A DNA stretch of 64,000 bases from Comamonas sp. B21-038 (GCF_022387135.1 NZ_CP092462.1:4464001-4528000), one strand, 5' to 3'. Positions 1 to 9,118 are shown, numbered from the stretch's first letter. Notes: a model not told the origin generated them from the letters alone. Numbers and translations are program-made.

Positions 1-1443
1 CTCAAGGGCTTTGAAGAAGCGCAAGGGCTGCGCCGCCCGATGGGCGCCGAGCATGGCATACGCCGGGGCCGCAAGACCTGGCTGGACCGCCAGCAGGAAG
101 AGGCCGAGACCCTGGGCGAGAGCCGCCAGCCCTATGTGCTGGTGATTGGCGGCGGCCAGGGCGGTATTGCGCTGGGTGCGCGGTTGCGCCAGCTGGGTGT
201 GTCGCACATCGTCATCGACCGGCAGCCGCGCCCGGGGGACCAATGGCGCAACCGCTACAAATCGCTGTGCCTGCACGATCCGGTCTGGTATGACCACCTG
301 CCCTACATCCCGTTCCCCGAACACTGGCCGGTGTTTGCGCCCAAGGACAAGATTGGTGATTGGCTGGAGATGTACACCCGGGTGATGGAGGTGAACTACT
401 GGTCGTCCACCCAATGCCTGGGCGCGCGCTACGACGAGGCTGCCCAGGAGTGGGAAGTGACGGTGGAGCGCGAGGGCCGCACGATGGTATTGCGCCCCAA
501 GCAGCTGGTGTTTGCCACCGGCATGTCGGGCAAGGCCAACATCCCCCGCATCGAAGGCCAGGAGCGCTTCCGGGGCGAGCAGCAGCACTCGTCGCAGCAT
601 TCGGGGCCCGAGGCCTATGCCGGCAGGAAGGTGGTGGTGATCGGGGCCAACAACTCGGCCCATGACATCTGCGCCGCACTCTGGGAGCATGGCGCCGATG
701 TGACGATGGTGCAGCGCTCGTCCACGCACATCGTGCGCTCCGATTCGCTGATGGACATTGGCCTGGGCGATCTGTACTCGGAGCGCGCCGTGGCCAGCGG
801 CATGACCACGAAGAAGGCAGACCTGGTCTTTGCGTCACTGCCCTACCGCATCATGGCCGACTTCCAGGTGCCGCTGTATGACCGCATCCGCGAGCGCGAT
901 GCGGAGTTCTACCGCAAGCTGGAAGCGGCGGGCTTCATGCTCGATTTCGGCGATGACGGATCGGGCCTGTTCATGAAGTACCTGCGCCGCGCCTCGGGCT
1001 ACTACATCGATGTGGGGGCCTGCGACCTGGTGATCGACGGCAGCATCAAGTTGCAGGCGGGCAAGAACAAGGGCATCAGCCACCTCACTGAAAACGCCGT
1101 AGTGCTGAGCGATGGCACCGAGCTGCCGGCCGACCTGGTGGTCTATGCCACCGGCTATGGCTCGATGAACGGCTGGGTGGCCGACCTCATCAGCCAGGAG
1201 GTGGCCGACAGGGTGGGCAAGGTCTGGGGCCTGGGATCGGACACCACCAAGGACCCAGGCCCCTGGGAGGGCGAGCAGCGCAATATGTGGAAGCCCACCC
1301 AGCAGCCGCAGCTGTGGTTCCACGGGGGCAATCTGCACCAGTCGCGCCACTATTCGCTGTACTTGGCGCTGCAGCTCAAGGCGCGGCAAGAGGGGCTGCC
1401 TACCCCGGTCTACGGCCTGCAGCAGGTGCACCACCGGCATTGA
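1..1443 (+). CDS. Flavin-containing monooxygenase-type NAD(P)/FAD oxidoreductase, 5' end outside the window
   Basis: The reading frame is open from base 1, so the true start lies upstream; 480 residues are visible. An FAD-binding VIGGGQGG Rossmann motif is at visible residues 48-55. A second nucleotide-binding fold (VVVIGANNSAHD, about residue 211) is the NADPH site of FMO/Baeyer-Villiger-type enzymes. An ATGYGS motif near residue 383 is the late conserved FMO motif. Such proteins of about 600 residues often carry an N-terminal SnoaL-like domain, which would be in the missing part; that is inference. It probably oxygenates a small organic substrate with NADPH and O2. The substrate cannot be told. 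An internal ATG at 40 is not a convincing start because the upstream codons continue the family sequence. Confidence 0.85.
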   Translation, partial: LKGFEEAQGLRRPMGAEHGIRRGRKTWLDRQQEEAETLGESRQPYVLVIGGGQGGIALGARLRQLGVSHIVIDRQPRPGDQWRNRYKSLCLHDPVWYDHLPYIPFPEHWPVFAPKDKIGDWLEMYTRVMEVNYWSSTQCLGARYDEAAQEWEVTVEREGRTMVLRPKQLVFATGMSGKANIPRIEGQERFRGEQQHSSQHSGPEAYAGRKVVVIGANNSAHDICAALWEHGADVTMVQRSSTHIVRSDSLMDIGLGDLYSERAVASGMTTKKADLVFASLPYRIMADFQVPLYDRIRERDAEFYRKLEAAGFMLDFGDDGSGLFMKYLRRASGYYIDVGACDLVIDGSIKLQAGKNKGISHLTENAVVLSDGTELPADLVVYATGYGSMNGWVADLISQEVADRVGKVWGLGSDTTKDPGPWEGEQRNMWKPTQQPQLWFHGGNLHQSRHYSLYLALQLKARQEGLPTPVYGLQQVHHRH

Positions 1444-1553
1444 GCGCAGCGCAGGGCCAGCGCGCCGCTGCGGAATGTCAACATTGCACAGGGCGGCCAG
1501 CTATGGCCGATGGCTGACACCGGCCGGCCGCCCTTCAATGCCAGAATCGGGCG

Positions 1554-2534
1554 ATGGTGAACCAAGACTCCACGCTCGCCCAGCGGGTGCAGCACAAGCT
1601 CAACCCCTTCCGCCCTTTCTACGATGCCGCCCAGCAATGGCTGGCGGCCGACGGTCTGCGCATGAGTGCGGCCATGTCCTTCTACGGCATGCTGAGCCTG
1701 GCACCGTTGCTGCTGCTCCTGGTGGGCGTGCTGGGCTGGTGGCTGGACCGCTCCTACATCGAGAGCAACCTGATCCACCAGGTCGAGGACATCATGGGCG
1801 CGCAGGTGGCCGATGTGGTGCGCGGCGCGCTGTCGAGCGCGCAAACCAAATCACAGGGCCTGATTGCCTCGGCCATTGGCTTTGTGATGCTGCTGTCCGG
1901 GGCCACCGGGGTGTTCGTGGAACTGCAGACTTCGCTGGAGCGGCTGTGGAACCATGGCGAGGCGGTCGACAAGAGCGATACCCCGTGGTGGTATTCGCTG
2001 GTGCAGCGTGTGCGGGGCCTGGGCTATATCCTGGTGCTGGGCTTCTTGATGCTGATCTCGCTGGTCATCACGACGATGCTGAGCATGACCACGCGCTGGG
2101 CCGGCGCCGTGTTGCATGTGGAGGCCCCCGGCATGCTGCTGGGCGTCATCAATGAGACGGTGTCCTTCCTGATCACCGTGACCTTGTTCGTCGGCATGAT
2201 GCGCATCGGCACCGGCACCAAGCCCCGGCTGCGCTTTCTGATTGCCGGCGCTGCGATCGGCGCGTTCCTCTTCACCATCGGCAAGCAGGTGCTGGCCTGG
2301 TATCTGTCCACTGCAGCCGTCGTATCGGCCTATGGCGCTGCCGGCTCGCTGGTGGTGCTGCTGATGTGGATCTATTTCTCGTCCGCGATCCTGCTGTTTG
2401 CAGCGAGTTGTGCACGCTCGCTCAACGGTGCCGATATTGCGCTGCATGGCAAGGGAGGCGGCGCAGCGGGGGCGGACAGCGCACGCCTGCGGCCTGCGGC
2501 GGGCGAGGCGGCGACGGTGGATTTTCAGATCTAG
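1554..2534 (+). CDS. YihY/BrkB family inner membrane protein
   Basis: This 326-residue protein has about six hydrophobic segments, the first near residues 43-65 (FYGMLSLAPLLLLLVGVLGW) and the last near 260-290. The fold and length match the YihY/virulence factor BrkB family, once called ribonuclease BN by mistake. The N-terminal signature RMSAAMSFYGMLSLAP is typical. The role of the family is unsettled; transport has been suggested. The C-terminal tail is short, polar and Gly/Ala-rich. The gene stands alone, 110 nt after the flavoprotein, and is followed by a clear terminator. Confidence 0.88.
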   Translation: MVNQDSTLAQRVQHKLNPFRPFYDAAQQWLAADGLRMSAAMSFYGMLSLAPLLLLLVGVLGWWLDRSYIESNLIHQVEDIMGAQVADVVRGALSSAQTKSQGLIASAIGFVMLLSGATGVFVELQTSLERLWNHGEAVDKSDTPWWYSLVQRVRGLGYILVLGFLMLISLVITTMLSMTTRWAGAVLHVEAPGMLLGVINETVSFLITVTLFVGMMRIGTGTKPRLRFLIAGAAIGAFLFTIGKQVLAWYLSTAAVVSAYGAAGSLVVLLMWIYFSSAILLFAASCARSLNGADIALHGKGGGAAGADSARLRPAAGEAATVDFQI

Positions 2535-2551
2535 AAGACCATCACACCAAC

Positions 2552-2582
2552 AACAATGCGCCCGAGGGCGCATTGTTTTTTA
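2552..2582 (+). terminator. Rho-independent terminator after the BrkB gene
   Basis: Twelve-base arms (AACAATGCGCCC / GGGCGCATTGTT) with a two-base centre are followed by a T run. It lies 17 nt after the stop codon. The preceding A-rich bases are too weak to make it clearly bidirectional for the convergent MFS gene. Confidence 0.9.
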
Positions 2583-2603
2583 GGGGGAGGGTGGCCCCGC
2601 TCT

Positions 2604-3905
2604 TCAGTGGGCCGGGGCCTTCACATCAAAGCCTTCGGCACGGGTGTCATGGCGCATGAAGAACACCAGCGCAAACGCGACAACGGCCAGCGATGCCAGG
2701 AACATCACGGCGTAGACATCGTTGCCCATCCTGTCCTTGAGCGTGCCAAAGATCGTGGGGCCGATGTAGCCACCCAGGTTGCCGATGGAGTTGATCCAGG
2801 CGATGCCCGCTGCCGCAGCGGTGCCGCTCAGGAAGGCGGTGGGCAAGGTCCAGAACGTGGGCAGCGCGCTGAAGATGCCAAACGCAGCCAGGGTCACCGC
2901 CGCCATCTTGGGCACCGGTGCGGCGGTGTTGGCAGCGATCAGCAGGCCGGCAACGATGCAGGCCAGCGGAATCAGCACAAACCATTTGCGCTCCTTCATG
3001 CGGTCGGAGCCGCGTGTCCAGAAGATCATCGCGATGGCGCCGACCAGATAGGGGAAGGCGTTGATGAAGCCGACCTGCACATTGGACAGGCCGCCAAAGC
3101 CCTTGATGATTTGCGGCAGGAAGAAGCCCAGGCCGTAGAGCGGCACGGTGATGCCCATGTAGACAAAGCCCAGCGCGATCACCTTGGGGTTGAGCAGGGT
3201 CTGCTTCCAGGAGATCTTGTGGATGGATTCGCGGTTCTGGCGTTCGGCCGCCAGGGTCTTGGCGAGCCAGGCGCGTTCTTCGTCGGTCAGCCACTTGGCG
3301 TCCTGCGGGCCATCGGGCAGGTAGAACAGCACGACGAAGGTCAGGAAGATCGCCGGCAGCGCCTCCAGGATGAACAGCCATTGCCAGCCATGCATGCCGC
3401 CCATGCCGTCCATGTCGAGGATGAAGCCGGAGATGGGCGCGCCGATCACCGTGGAGATCGGAATGGCGAACATGAACCAGCCGACGATGCGCGCGCGGTA
3501 GGCGGCCGGGAACCACAAGGTGATGTAGAAGATCACGCCGGGGAAGAAGCCCGCCTCGGCAATGCCCAGCAGAAAGCGCACCACGTTGAAGCTGGTGGCG
3601 CTGTCCACCCAGGCCTGGCCGGCCGACAGCACGCCCCAGCTGAACATGATGCGGGCGATCCACTTGCGGGCGCCGAACTTCTCCAGCGCCAGGTTGCTCG
3701 GCACTTCACAGAGAAAGTACGAGAGAAAGAAGATGCCGGCCGCACTGCCGAAGACGGCGGCGGAGAAGCCCAGGTCCTTGGACATGCTGGCCCCGGCAAA
3801 GCCGATATTGACGCGGTCGAGGTAGGCGATGAAGTAGCAGACCATCAGCAGCGGCAGGAGCCGCCAGCTGATCTTGGAGATGGTGCGCTGTTCCAGGGTG
3901 TCCAT
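2604..3905 (-). CDS. MFS transporter, anion:cation symporter (phthalate/hexuronate permease) type
   Basis: The 433-residue protein has the twelve-helix pattern of the major facilitator superfamily. The N-terminal segment CYFIAYLDRVNIGFAG (about residues 23-38) is the helix-1 signature of the ACS subfamily (phthalate, 4-hydroxyphenylacetate, tartrate and hexuronate carriers). It should import an organic anion with protons across the inner membrane. The substrate is unknown. It is transcribed alone; the next upstream gene on this strand is a CoA-transferase ending in its own terminator. A 9-bp inverted repeat 50 nt upstream of the start could be an operator. Confidence 0.9.
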   Translation of the reverse strand: MDTLEQRTISKISWRLLPLLMVCYFIAYLDRVNIGFAGASMSKDLGFSAAVFGSAAGIFFLSYFLCEVPSNLALEKFGARKWIARIMFSWGVLSAGQAWVDSATSFNVVRFLLGIAEAGFFPGVIFYITLWFPAAYRARIVGWFMFAIPISTVIGAPISGFILDMDGMGGMHGWQWLFILEALPAIFLTFVVLFYLPDGPQDAKWLTDEERAWLAKTLAAERQNRESIHKISWKQTLLNPKVIALGFVYMGITVPLYGLGFFLPQIIKGFGGLSNVQVGFINAFPYLVGAIAMIFWTRGSDRMKERKWFVLIPLACIVAGLLIAANTAAPVPKMAAVTLAAFGIFSALPTFWTLPTAFLSGTAAAAGIAWINSIGNLGGYIGPTIFGTLKDRMGNDVYAVMFLASLAVVAFALVFFMRHDTRAEGFDVKAPAH

Positions 3906-3954
3906 GTTGGTCTCCGATGCTGTTATGGGTAGGACGTGCGGTAGAGGCGCTTCA

Positions 3955-3988
3955 CTTTTGATAGCTGTATGTTCAGTTGTATCAAAAG
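3955..3988. repeat. Inverted repeat upstream of the MFS gene
   Basis: Perfect 9-bp arms (CTTTTGATA / TATCAAAAG) are separated by 16 bases. It lies between the MFS start (3905) and the terminator of the next gene, where an operator or promoter-proximal element would be expected. It also resembles short dispersed intergenic sequences of comamonads, so a repeat remnant is an alternative. Confidence 0.5.
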
Positions 3989-4077
3989 CTGGTGCGGCTT
4001 TTCGATGGCGGCTGCCATCGGGTCGCCGCTATTGTGCGCTGCAGCGCCCGCTGCCGCAATTGCGTCGGAGACAGATG

Positions 4078-4112
4078 CAAAACGCCCCGCGCAGCGCAGG
4101 CTGGCGGGGCGT
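4078..4112 (-). terminator. Rho-independent terminator of the CoA-transferase gene
   Basis: Read on the minus strand, ACGCCCCGC pairs with GCGGGGCGT around a 13-base loop, then TTTT follows. It starts 22 nt past the stop codon of the upstream CoA-transferase gene. Confidence 0.85.
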
Positions 4113-4133
4113 CCGGGTGATCGGGTGGGTGGA

Positions 4134-5654
4134 TCAGGCGGTCTTCATCGAGCCGGTATCCAGGTAGCGCTGGTGCCAGGACAGCGCCTCGGTCAGGATG
4201 TGCGGCGTATGCAGGCCGGCCGACTGCTGCATCGCACGGTCCACATAGTCCTGCAGCATCGGGCGGAAGTCCGGGTGCGCGCAGCGCTCGATGATGACCT
4301 TGGCGCGCTGCTTGGGCGAGAGGCCGCGCAGATCGGCCAGGCCTTGTTCGGTGACGATGATCTGTGTGTCGTGCTCGGTGTGGTCCACATGCGAGCACAT
4401 GGGCACGATGCAGGAGATGTGGCCGTTCTTGGCCACCGAGGGCGTGACGAAGAAGGACAGAAAGCCGTTGCGGGCAAAGTCGCCACTGCCGCCGATCCCG
4501 TTCATCATGCTCGAGCCCATCACATGGGTGGAGTTGATGTTGCCGTAGATGTCGGCCTCGATCATCGAGTTCATCGCGATCACGCCCAGGCGGCGTACCA
4601 GCTCGGGGTGGTTCGAGATCTCCTGCGGGCGCAGGATGATGCGGTCGCGGTAGAAGTCGATGTTCTCCTCGAAATCGCGGTAGGCGGCAGACGACAGCGA
4701 GATGGCGGTGGCCGAGGCGCGCGCCATCTTGCCGCTGCGCAGCAGGTCAAGCATGCCGTCCTGCAGCACTTCGGTGAAGCCCAGCAGGTTGTCGAAGGGG
4801 CCGGTCAGCAGGCCGGCCAATACCGCATTGGCCACATTGCCCACGCCCGACTGGATCGGCAGCATCTGCTGGGGCAGGCGGCCCATCTTCATCTCGTGCG
4901 AGAGAAAGTCGATGATCGAGGCGGCAATGGTGTTGGAGTTGGCATCCGGCGCGGCAAACACATTGTCGCGGTCGCCCTTGTGGGTCTCGACCACGGCGAC
5001 CACCTTGTCCAGGTCCACCTTCAGGTAGCCCTCGCCGATGCGGTCGTCGGCATGCGTCATGCGGATAGGCACGCGGCGCGGCGGGATCGCCGTGCCGTAG
5101 TAGATGTCGTGCATGCCTTCCATTCTGGCGGGCGGCTTGGTGTTCACCTCGAGGATCACCTTGTCCGCAATCTCCAGCCAGGTCTTGTTGTTGCCCACGG
5201 CGGTCGACGGGATCAGCAGGCCATCGGCGGTGATGCCCAGCACTTCGACCACGGCCACATGCATGGGGCCCAGAAAGCCGAACCAGGCGTGCTGGGCCAC
5301 ATGCGAGAGGTGCATGTCGATGAAATCGATGTCACCGGCATTGATCGCCTTGCGCGCGATCGGGTCGGTGTTGAACGGCAGCCGCTGGCCAATGGCCCCG
5401 GCCTCGGCCATCACACCATCGCATTCGGCGGCGGTGGAGGCGCCTGTCCAGACATTGAGCTTGTAGGGGCGGCCGGCCGCATGCTCGGACTTGGCATGGG
5501 CGGCGATGGCCTGTGGCAGCGCCTTGGGATAGCCGGCGCCGGTGAAGCCGCTCATGCCCACATTGGCGCCAGCGGGGATCAGGGCAGCCGCGTCGGCAGC
5601 GGACATGATGCGGGAGTGCAGCGCGCTGCAGCGCACGCGGTCATTCAACGACAT
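4134..5654 (-). CDS. Succinyl-CoA:acetate CoA-transferase family protein (acetyl-CoA hydrolase/transferase)
   Basis: The 506-residue protein matches the long form of the Cat1/AarC/ScpC family in length and sequence throughout. The loop GFTEVLQDGM places the expected catalytic glutamate at residue 295, close to the AarC position. Gly-rich CoA-binding segments (SGVGNVANAV; GIGGSGDFARNG) are intact. It should move CoA between succinyl-CoA and acetate, or a close carboxylate, in the cytoplasm. The ATG at 5654 starts the MSLNDRVRC sequence usual for the family, with GGAG about 11 nt upstream. It is monocistronic with its own terminator. Confidence 0.92.
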   Translation of the reverse strand: MSLNDRVRCSALHSRIMSAADAAALIPAGANVGMSGFTGAGYPKALPQAIAAHAKSEHAAGRPYKLNVWTGASTAAECDGVMAEAGAIGQRLPFNTDPIARKAINAGDIDFIDMHLSHVAQHAWFGFLGPMHVAVVEVLGITADGLLIPSTAVGNNKTWLEIADKVILEVNTKPPARMEGMHDIYYGTAIPPRRVPIRMTHADDRIGEGYLKVDLDKVVAVVETHKGDRDNVFAAPDANSNTIAASIIDFLSHEMKMGRLPQQMLPIQSGVGNVANAVLAGLLTGPFDNLLGFTEVLQDGMLDLLRSGKMARASATAISLSSAAYRDFEENIDFYRDRIILRPQEISNHPELVRRLGVIAMNSMIEADIYGNINSTHVMGSSMMNGIGGSGDFARNGFLSFFVTPSVAKNGHISCIVPMCSHVDHTEHDTQIIVTEQGLADLRGLSPKQRAKVIIERCAHPDFRPMLQDYVDRAMQQSAGLHTPHILTEALSWHQRYLDTGSMKTA

Positions 5655-5785
5655 GGGGAAGACTCCGGGAGGGTGTTTTCGTTATTGTCTACAGATGCAG
5701 CCCAGCGGCAATGGCCGGGCGGCGAGGCGGGCAAATCTTAGCAGTCGTTGCACGCGAAACCATTTGGGATCCGGGAATACCCGAT

Positions 5786-5794
5786 TGTGGATAA
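5786..5794 (-). promoter_or_regulatory. Perfect DnaA box (TTATCCACA on the minus strand)
   Basis: The sequence TGTGGATAA is an exact consensus DnaA box in the intergenic region upstream of the CoA-transferase gene. Three more exact copies occur at 13063, 17793 and 17877. Function is not shown; DnaA can act as a transcription factor. Confidence 0.45.
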
Positions 5795-5815
5795 GTGCTA
5801 CTGCAATGCCCATTT

Positions 5816-5834
5816 ATTGTTGCGCTGCAACAAT
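5816..5834. repeat. Inverted repeat ATTGTTGC-gct-GCAACAAT
   Basis: Perfect 8-bp arms with a three-base centre lie upstream of the CoA-transferase promoter region and just downstream of the permease terminator. TGC/GCA-rich dyads of this kind are bound by PhaR-type regulators of polyhydroxybutyrate genes. That link is an inference. Confidence 0.4.
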
Positions 5835-5844
5835 TTAGCGCAAG

Positions 5845-5869
5845 AAAAAAGCCCGGGACAACCGGGCTT
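5845..5869 (-). terminator. Rho-independent terminator of the NCS2 permease gene
   Basis: On the minus strand AAGCCCGG pairs with CCGGGCTT across a short loop and is followed by six Ts. It begins about 16 nt after the permease stop codon. Confidence 0.9.
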
Positions 5870-5884
5870 GGGGAGATGTGCCGC

Positions 5885-7177
5885 TCAGCGCTTGTCGCTG
5901 CGGTTGAGCAGTTGGTAGAGGATGATGGCGCCGAAGGTCGCGGTCCCGATGCCGCCCAGCGCAAAGCTGCCGAATTTCAATGTGAAGTCACCGGTGCCGA
6001 TGATCAAGGTGATGGCGGCGACGATCAGGTTCTTGTTCTGCGAGAAATCCACCTTGTTCTCCACCCAGATCTTGGCGCCGGCCACCGCAATCAGGCCAAA
6101 CACCACGATGGACACACCGCCCATGACGGGCAGCGGAATCGCCTGGATCAGCGCGCCGAACTTGGGCGAAAAGCCCAGCAGCAGCGCAATGAGGCCGGCC
6201 ACCATGAAGACAGCGGTCGAGTAGATGCGCGTTGCGGCCATCACGCCGATGTTTTCTGCATAGGTGGTCACACCCGTGCCGCCCACGCCGCCGCTGACCA
6301 TCGTGGCCACGCCGTCACCGATGAAGGCCCGGCCCATGTACTGGTCCAGGTTGCGGCCGGTCATGGCCGTCACCGCCTTGATGTGGCCCAGGTTCTCGGC
6401 GACGAGGATGATCACGATCGGCGCGATCAGCACCATCGCTTGCGGGCTGAACTGGGGGGCCGAGAAGTTGGGCATGCCGATCCAGGCGGCCGAGGCCAGG
6501 CCCGACAGATCCACCGGCTTGCCCAGACCCATGCCATTGGTGAGGATGGCGTAGATGATGGACGCTGCCATCAGGCCCACCAGGATCAGCAGGCGCTGCA
6601 CCATGCCCCGGGTGAGCACGGCCACCATGCCGACGCAGACAAAGGTCATCGCCTGCATCCAGCTCTCGAAGTTGTTGCTGGCCATGTTCTTGACGGGAAC
6701 GCTGGCGAGGTTCAGGCCGATCACCGCGACGATCGCGCCCGTCACCACCGGTGGCATGAAGCGCTCGATCCACCCGGTACCCACCACCTGCACGATGAAG
6801 CCGATCAAGGTGTAGAGCAGGCCGCAGGCAATGATGCCGCCCAGCGCCATGCCGATGTTGGCATTGGGCCCGGAGCCGGCATAGCCGGTGGCGGCAATCA
6901 CCACGCCGATGAACGCAAAGCTCGATCCCAGATAACTGGGCACCCGGCCGCCGGTGATCAAAAAGAAGATCAAAGTGCCGACACCACTCATCAAAATGGC
7001 GACATTCGGGTCAAAACCCATCAGAATGGGCGCCAGAATGGTCGAGCCAAACATGGCGATGACATGCTGCACCCCCATGATCGAGGTTTGTGGCCAGGGC
7101 AGGCGCTCATCGGGCGCGACGACATCGTCAGCGCCCGGGCGCACTTCACGCCAGCGGGGAAGGAAGGATTCAGACAT
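5885..7177 (-). CDS. NCS2 family nucleobase (uracil/pyrimidine-type) permease
   Basis: The protein has 430 residues and about 14 hydrophobic segments. The NCS2 hallmark region is present: ENLGHIKAVTAMTGRNLDQY followed by GDGVATMVSGGVGGTGVTTY, which carries the substrate-binding Glu and Gly-rich half-helices. It resembles UraA/RutG more than xanthine carriers, from VTTYAENIGV, so proton-coupled uptake of uracil or a related pyrimidine is likely. I chose the ATG at 7177 (MSESFLPRW) over an upstream TTG at 7219, since the extra 14 residues look random. The gene diverges from the zinc-ribbon gene at 7455. Confidence 0.9.
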   Translation of the reverse strand: MSESFLPRWREVRPGADDVVAPDERLPWPQTSIMGVQHVIAMFGSTILAPILMGFDPNVAILMSGVGTLIFFLITGGRVPSYLGSSFAFIGVVIAATGYAGSGPNANIGMALGGIIACGLLYTLIGFIVQVVGTGWIERFMPPVVTGAIVAVIGLNLASVPVKNMASNNFESWMQAMTFVCVGMVAVLTRGMVQRLLILVGLMAASIIYAILTNGMGLGKPVDLSGLASAAWIGMPNFSAPQFSPQAMVLIAPIVIILVAENLGHIKAVTAMTGRNLDQYMGRAFIGDGVATMVSGGVGGTGVTTYAENIGVMAATRIYSTAVFMVAGLIALLLGFSPKFGALIQAIPLPVMGGVSIVVFGLIAVAGAKIWVENKVDFSQNKNLIVAAITLIIGTGDFTLKFGSFALGGIGTATFGAIILYQLLNRSDKR

Positions 7178-7377
7178 GGTATGGGCAGGCCGCGTGCAGG
7201 GCTGCGCCGGTGGGCGCAATTGCGGGCGGGCGATAGAAAAGGTGCTGCATCATAGTGAATTTGCCAATCCTTGTAGAGAGAGGGAAACTCTCTAACCAGG
7301 AACCCATGCAGTGCGGCCGGGACGGCGATCCTGCACGGTGTGGCGCCATGGCACTGGCCCAATGGGCCAATGCAATA

Positions 7378-7396
7378 GATAATCACAATGATATTC
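7378..7396. promoter_or_regulatory. Fur-box-like 19-mer between divergent genes
   Basis: The 19-mer GATAATCACAATGATATTC matches 14 of 19 positions of the classical Fur consensus by my count. It lies in an AT-rich stretch 59 nt upstream of the zinc-ribbon gene and 200 nt from the permease start. The position suits metal-dependent control of the rightward genes. A chance match cannot be excluded. Confidence 0.4.
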
Positions 7397-7454
7397 AGAA
7401 CAAATACGGTAGGTTGCTTTCGGCAGCCTGTACGTCCAGGGAGAGAGGGTTTCG

Positions 7455-8372
7455 ATGAACTGTGTGCAATGTGGCGAGGCATTGGCAGCCAACGCCAAAT
7501 TCTGTCGGAAATGCGGCTGCAAGGTGCAGTCGGAGCCGCTGTCCGAGGCGCTGGCCAGCCCCCGCAGCCTGCCGGCAGCGCCGGTGGCCGCCTATGCAAC
7601 CTGCCCCGACTGCGGCGCGCTGTGCAAAGGGCAGGCATTGTTTTGCAAGCAATGCGGCTGCCGCTTTGAGGAAAGCCCCGGGTTTCAGGACACCGCGCCC
7701 GACTGGGACACGCCGCTGAGCCCGGCCGAAGAGAAGGCCATTCTGGTCTTTGGCAATGTGCAGGACAGCTCCGAGCCCCCGTCCACGCTGCCCGGTGAGC
7801 GCATCCAGACCAGCGCCGCGATGGTGATCGGTGGTGCGGCGGCCAGCTCGGCAGCGGCCGTGCCGGCGCCTGCCTTGCGCGAACCCGACGTGCCGCTGTG
7901 GCAGACCGATGCCGCTGCCAGGCGTGCCCCTCCCACCGCCCCGGACCCCGGCCTGCGCCCGCGTGCCGGCGCGCAGGTGCGCAACCCCATGCCCGAAGCC
8001 CCGGTGCCCTCCAGCGGCCACGGGCTGCGTATTATGTTGGCACTGCTGGGCCTGGTGGTAGTGGCCGCAGGCGGTGCCTGGTGGTGGAAGAGCCAGCAGG
8101 GGCGCCCTGCAGCGGGCAGCGTGGCGGCGCCCAGCGTCTCCGCCCCTGCCGCCGCCGCTGCGCCGGTAGAGGCGGCTGCGCCGGCGATGGTCGAGACCAA
8201 TGCTGCGCTCGCCCCCAATGAATCGCTGGTAGCCCCGGCAACTGCCGAGGATGCCGTGGCCGCTGCGGTGCCCAACGAAGAAGCGGCTGCCCCTGCGCCC
8301 GCACCGGCGCCGGCCCGGCCAGCCGTGCGCAAGCCGGCGCGCCCCCAAACCCTGGATGATTTGCTGAATTGA
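7455..8372 (+). CDS. Double zinc-ribbon single-pass membrane protein, unknown function
   Basis: The 305-residue protein starts with a ribbon MNCVQCGEALAANAKFCRKCG (CxxC pairs near residues 3-6 and 17-20). A second ribbon, CPDCGALCKGQALFCKQCG, lies near residues 53-71. A long low-complexity Ala/Pro linker follows, then one membrane helix at about residues 195-212 (IMLALLGLVVVAAGGAWWW). The tail is Ala/Pro-rich and ends in RPQTLDDLLN. The ribbons would be cytosolic and the tail periplasmic (positive-inside reasoning). Zinc-ribbon membrane proteins of this kind are usually assembly or regulatory factors; no function can be assigned. It appears to be the first gene of a three-gene set. Confidence 0.8.
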   Translation: MNCVQCGEALAANAKFCRKCGCKVQSEPLSEALASPRSLPAAPVAAYATCPDCGALCKGQALFCKQCGCRFEESPGFQDTAPDWDTPLSPAEEKAILVFGNVQDSSEPPSTLPGERIQTSAAMVIGGAAASSAAAVPAPALREPDVPLWQTDAAARRAPPTAPDPGLRPRAGAQVRNPMPEAPVPSSGHGLRIMLALLGLVVVAAGGAWWWKSQQGRPAAGSVAAPSVSAPAAAAAPVEAAAPAMVETNAALAPNESLVAPATAEDAVAAAVPNEEAAAPAPAPAPARPAVRKPARPQTLDDLLN

Positions 8373-8383
8373 AGGAGAGCATT

Positions 8384-9031
8384 GTGAAGCTGTTGATGAA
8401 AATGTCCGCCCTGGTGTCGGTGCTCGCGCTGGCGGGCTGCGTGGCGCCCCCGCCAGAACCCGCACCTGCGCCCGCGCCAGCGGTGCCGGTCCAGGTGGAG
8501 TGCGGGGTTGCGTCGCCCCCCGGCTGCCGTGAGCCTGCCGTGCCACCTGCACTGGTGACCTGGGAGCAGAAGATCAAGGGCGAGATCGACCAGGCCGAGG
8601 CGCTGCGCGTCCGCGCGGTCGAGGCGATGTCGGCGCTGCCGGTCAAGCAGCGCATCTCGGGCAGCAAGACCACCACCACTGAGCAGGTCTTCAGCTCCAG
8701 CCAGTCGCCTGCGACGCGCGGCATGCCGGTGCTCGATGCGGTATCGCTCGATCTGCCCTGGGCCGCCAAGTCGCGCCAGGAGCACAAGGATGCGATGGTT
8801 GCCATCAAGGACATCGCCACGATGATGGCCGACAACCGGGGCGGCGCCACGATCTTTGTCACCGTCTCGCCGCGCGATCTGCGTGCCAAGAAGGTCAATA
8901 CCAATTCCGGCACCGCACCCACCGAGGCCGGCAACCCGGTCGAGGTCAAGAAATCGGCCGACAAGAATGTGCCACCGGGTATCGAGCACTTCGTGATCCA
9001 GGCCAAACCCTGGCCCAGCCGCATCGATTGA
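8384..9031 (+). CDS. Putative lipoprotein, unknown function
   Basis: I chose the GTG start at 8384 because AAGGAG lies six bases before it; it follows the zinc-ribbon stop by 11 nt. The 215-residue product begins MKLLMKMSALVSVLALAGC, a lipobox (LAGC) putting the lipid on Cys19. A Pro/Ala spacer follows, then a region with one further early Cys pair (VECGVASPPGC) and a mixed alpha/beta body (QKIKGEIDQAEALRVRAVEA; KDIATMMADNRGGATIFVTV). I do not recognise a family. It is probably co-transcribed with both neighbours, suggesting a shared envelope role. Confidence 0.8.
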   Translation: MKLLMKMSALVSVLALAGCVAPPPEPAPAPAPAVPVQVECGVASPPGCREPAVPPALVTWEQKIKGEIDQAEALRVRAVEAMSALPVKQRISGSKTTTTEQVFSSSQSPATRGMPVLDAVSLDLPWAAKSRQEHKDAMVAIKDIATMMADNRGGATIFVTVSPRDLRAKKVNTNSGTAPTEAGNPVEVKKSADKNVPPGIEHFVIQAKPWPSRID

Positions 9032-9118
9032 GGCCACCACCCGCGCCTGTAGCAGCCATGCGCGCCCCTGCGGGGCCGCTGGCCCCACCCAACGATAACC
9101 ACGACGAAGGAATCGCTG

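Noticed and set aside
2556-3932. Plus-strand frame of 458 codons opposite the MFS gene
   Set aside because: His/Gln/Asp-rich antisense translation with no motif; the minus strand encodes a clear MFS carrier.
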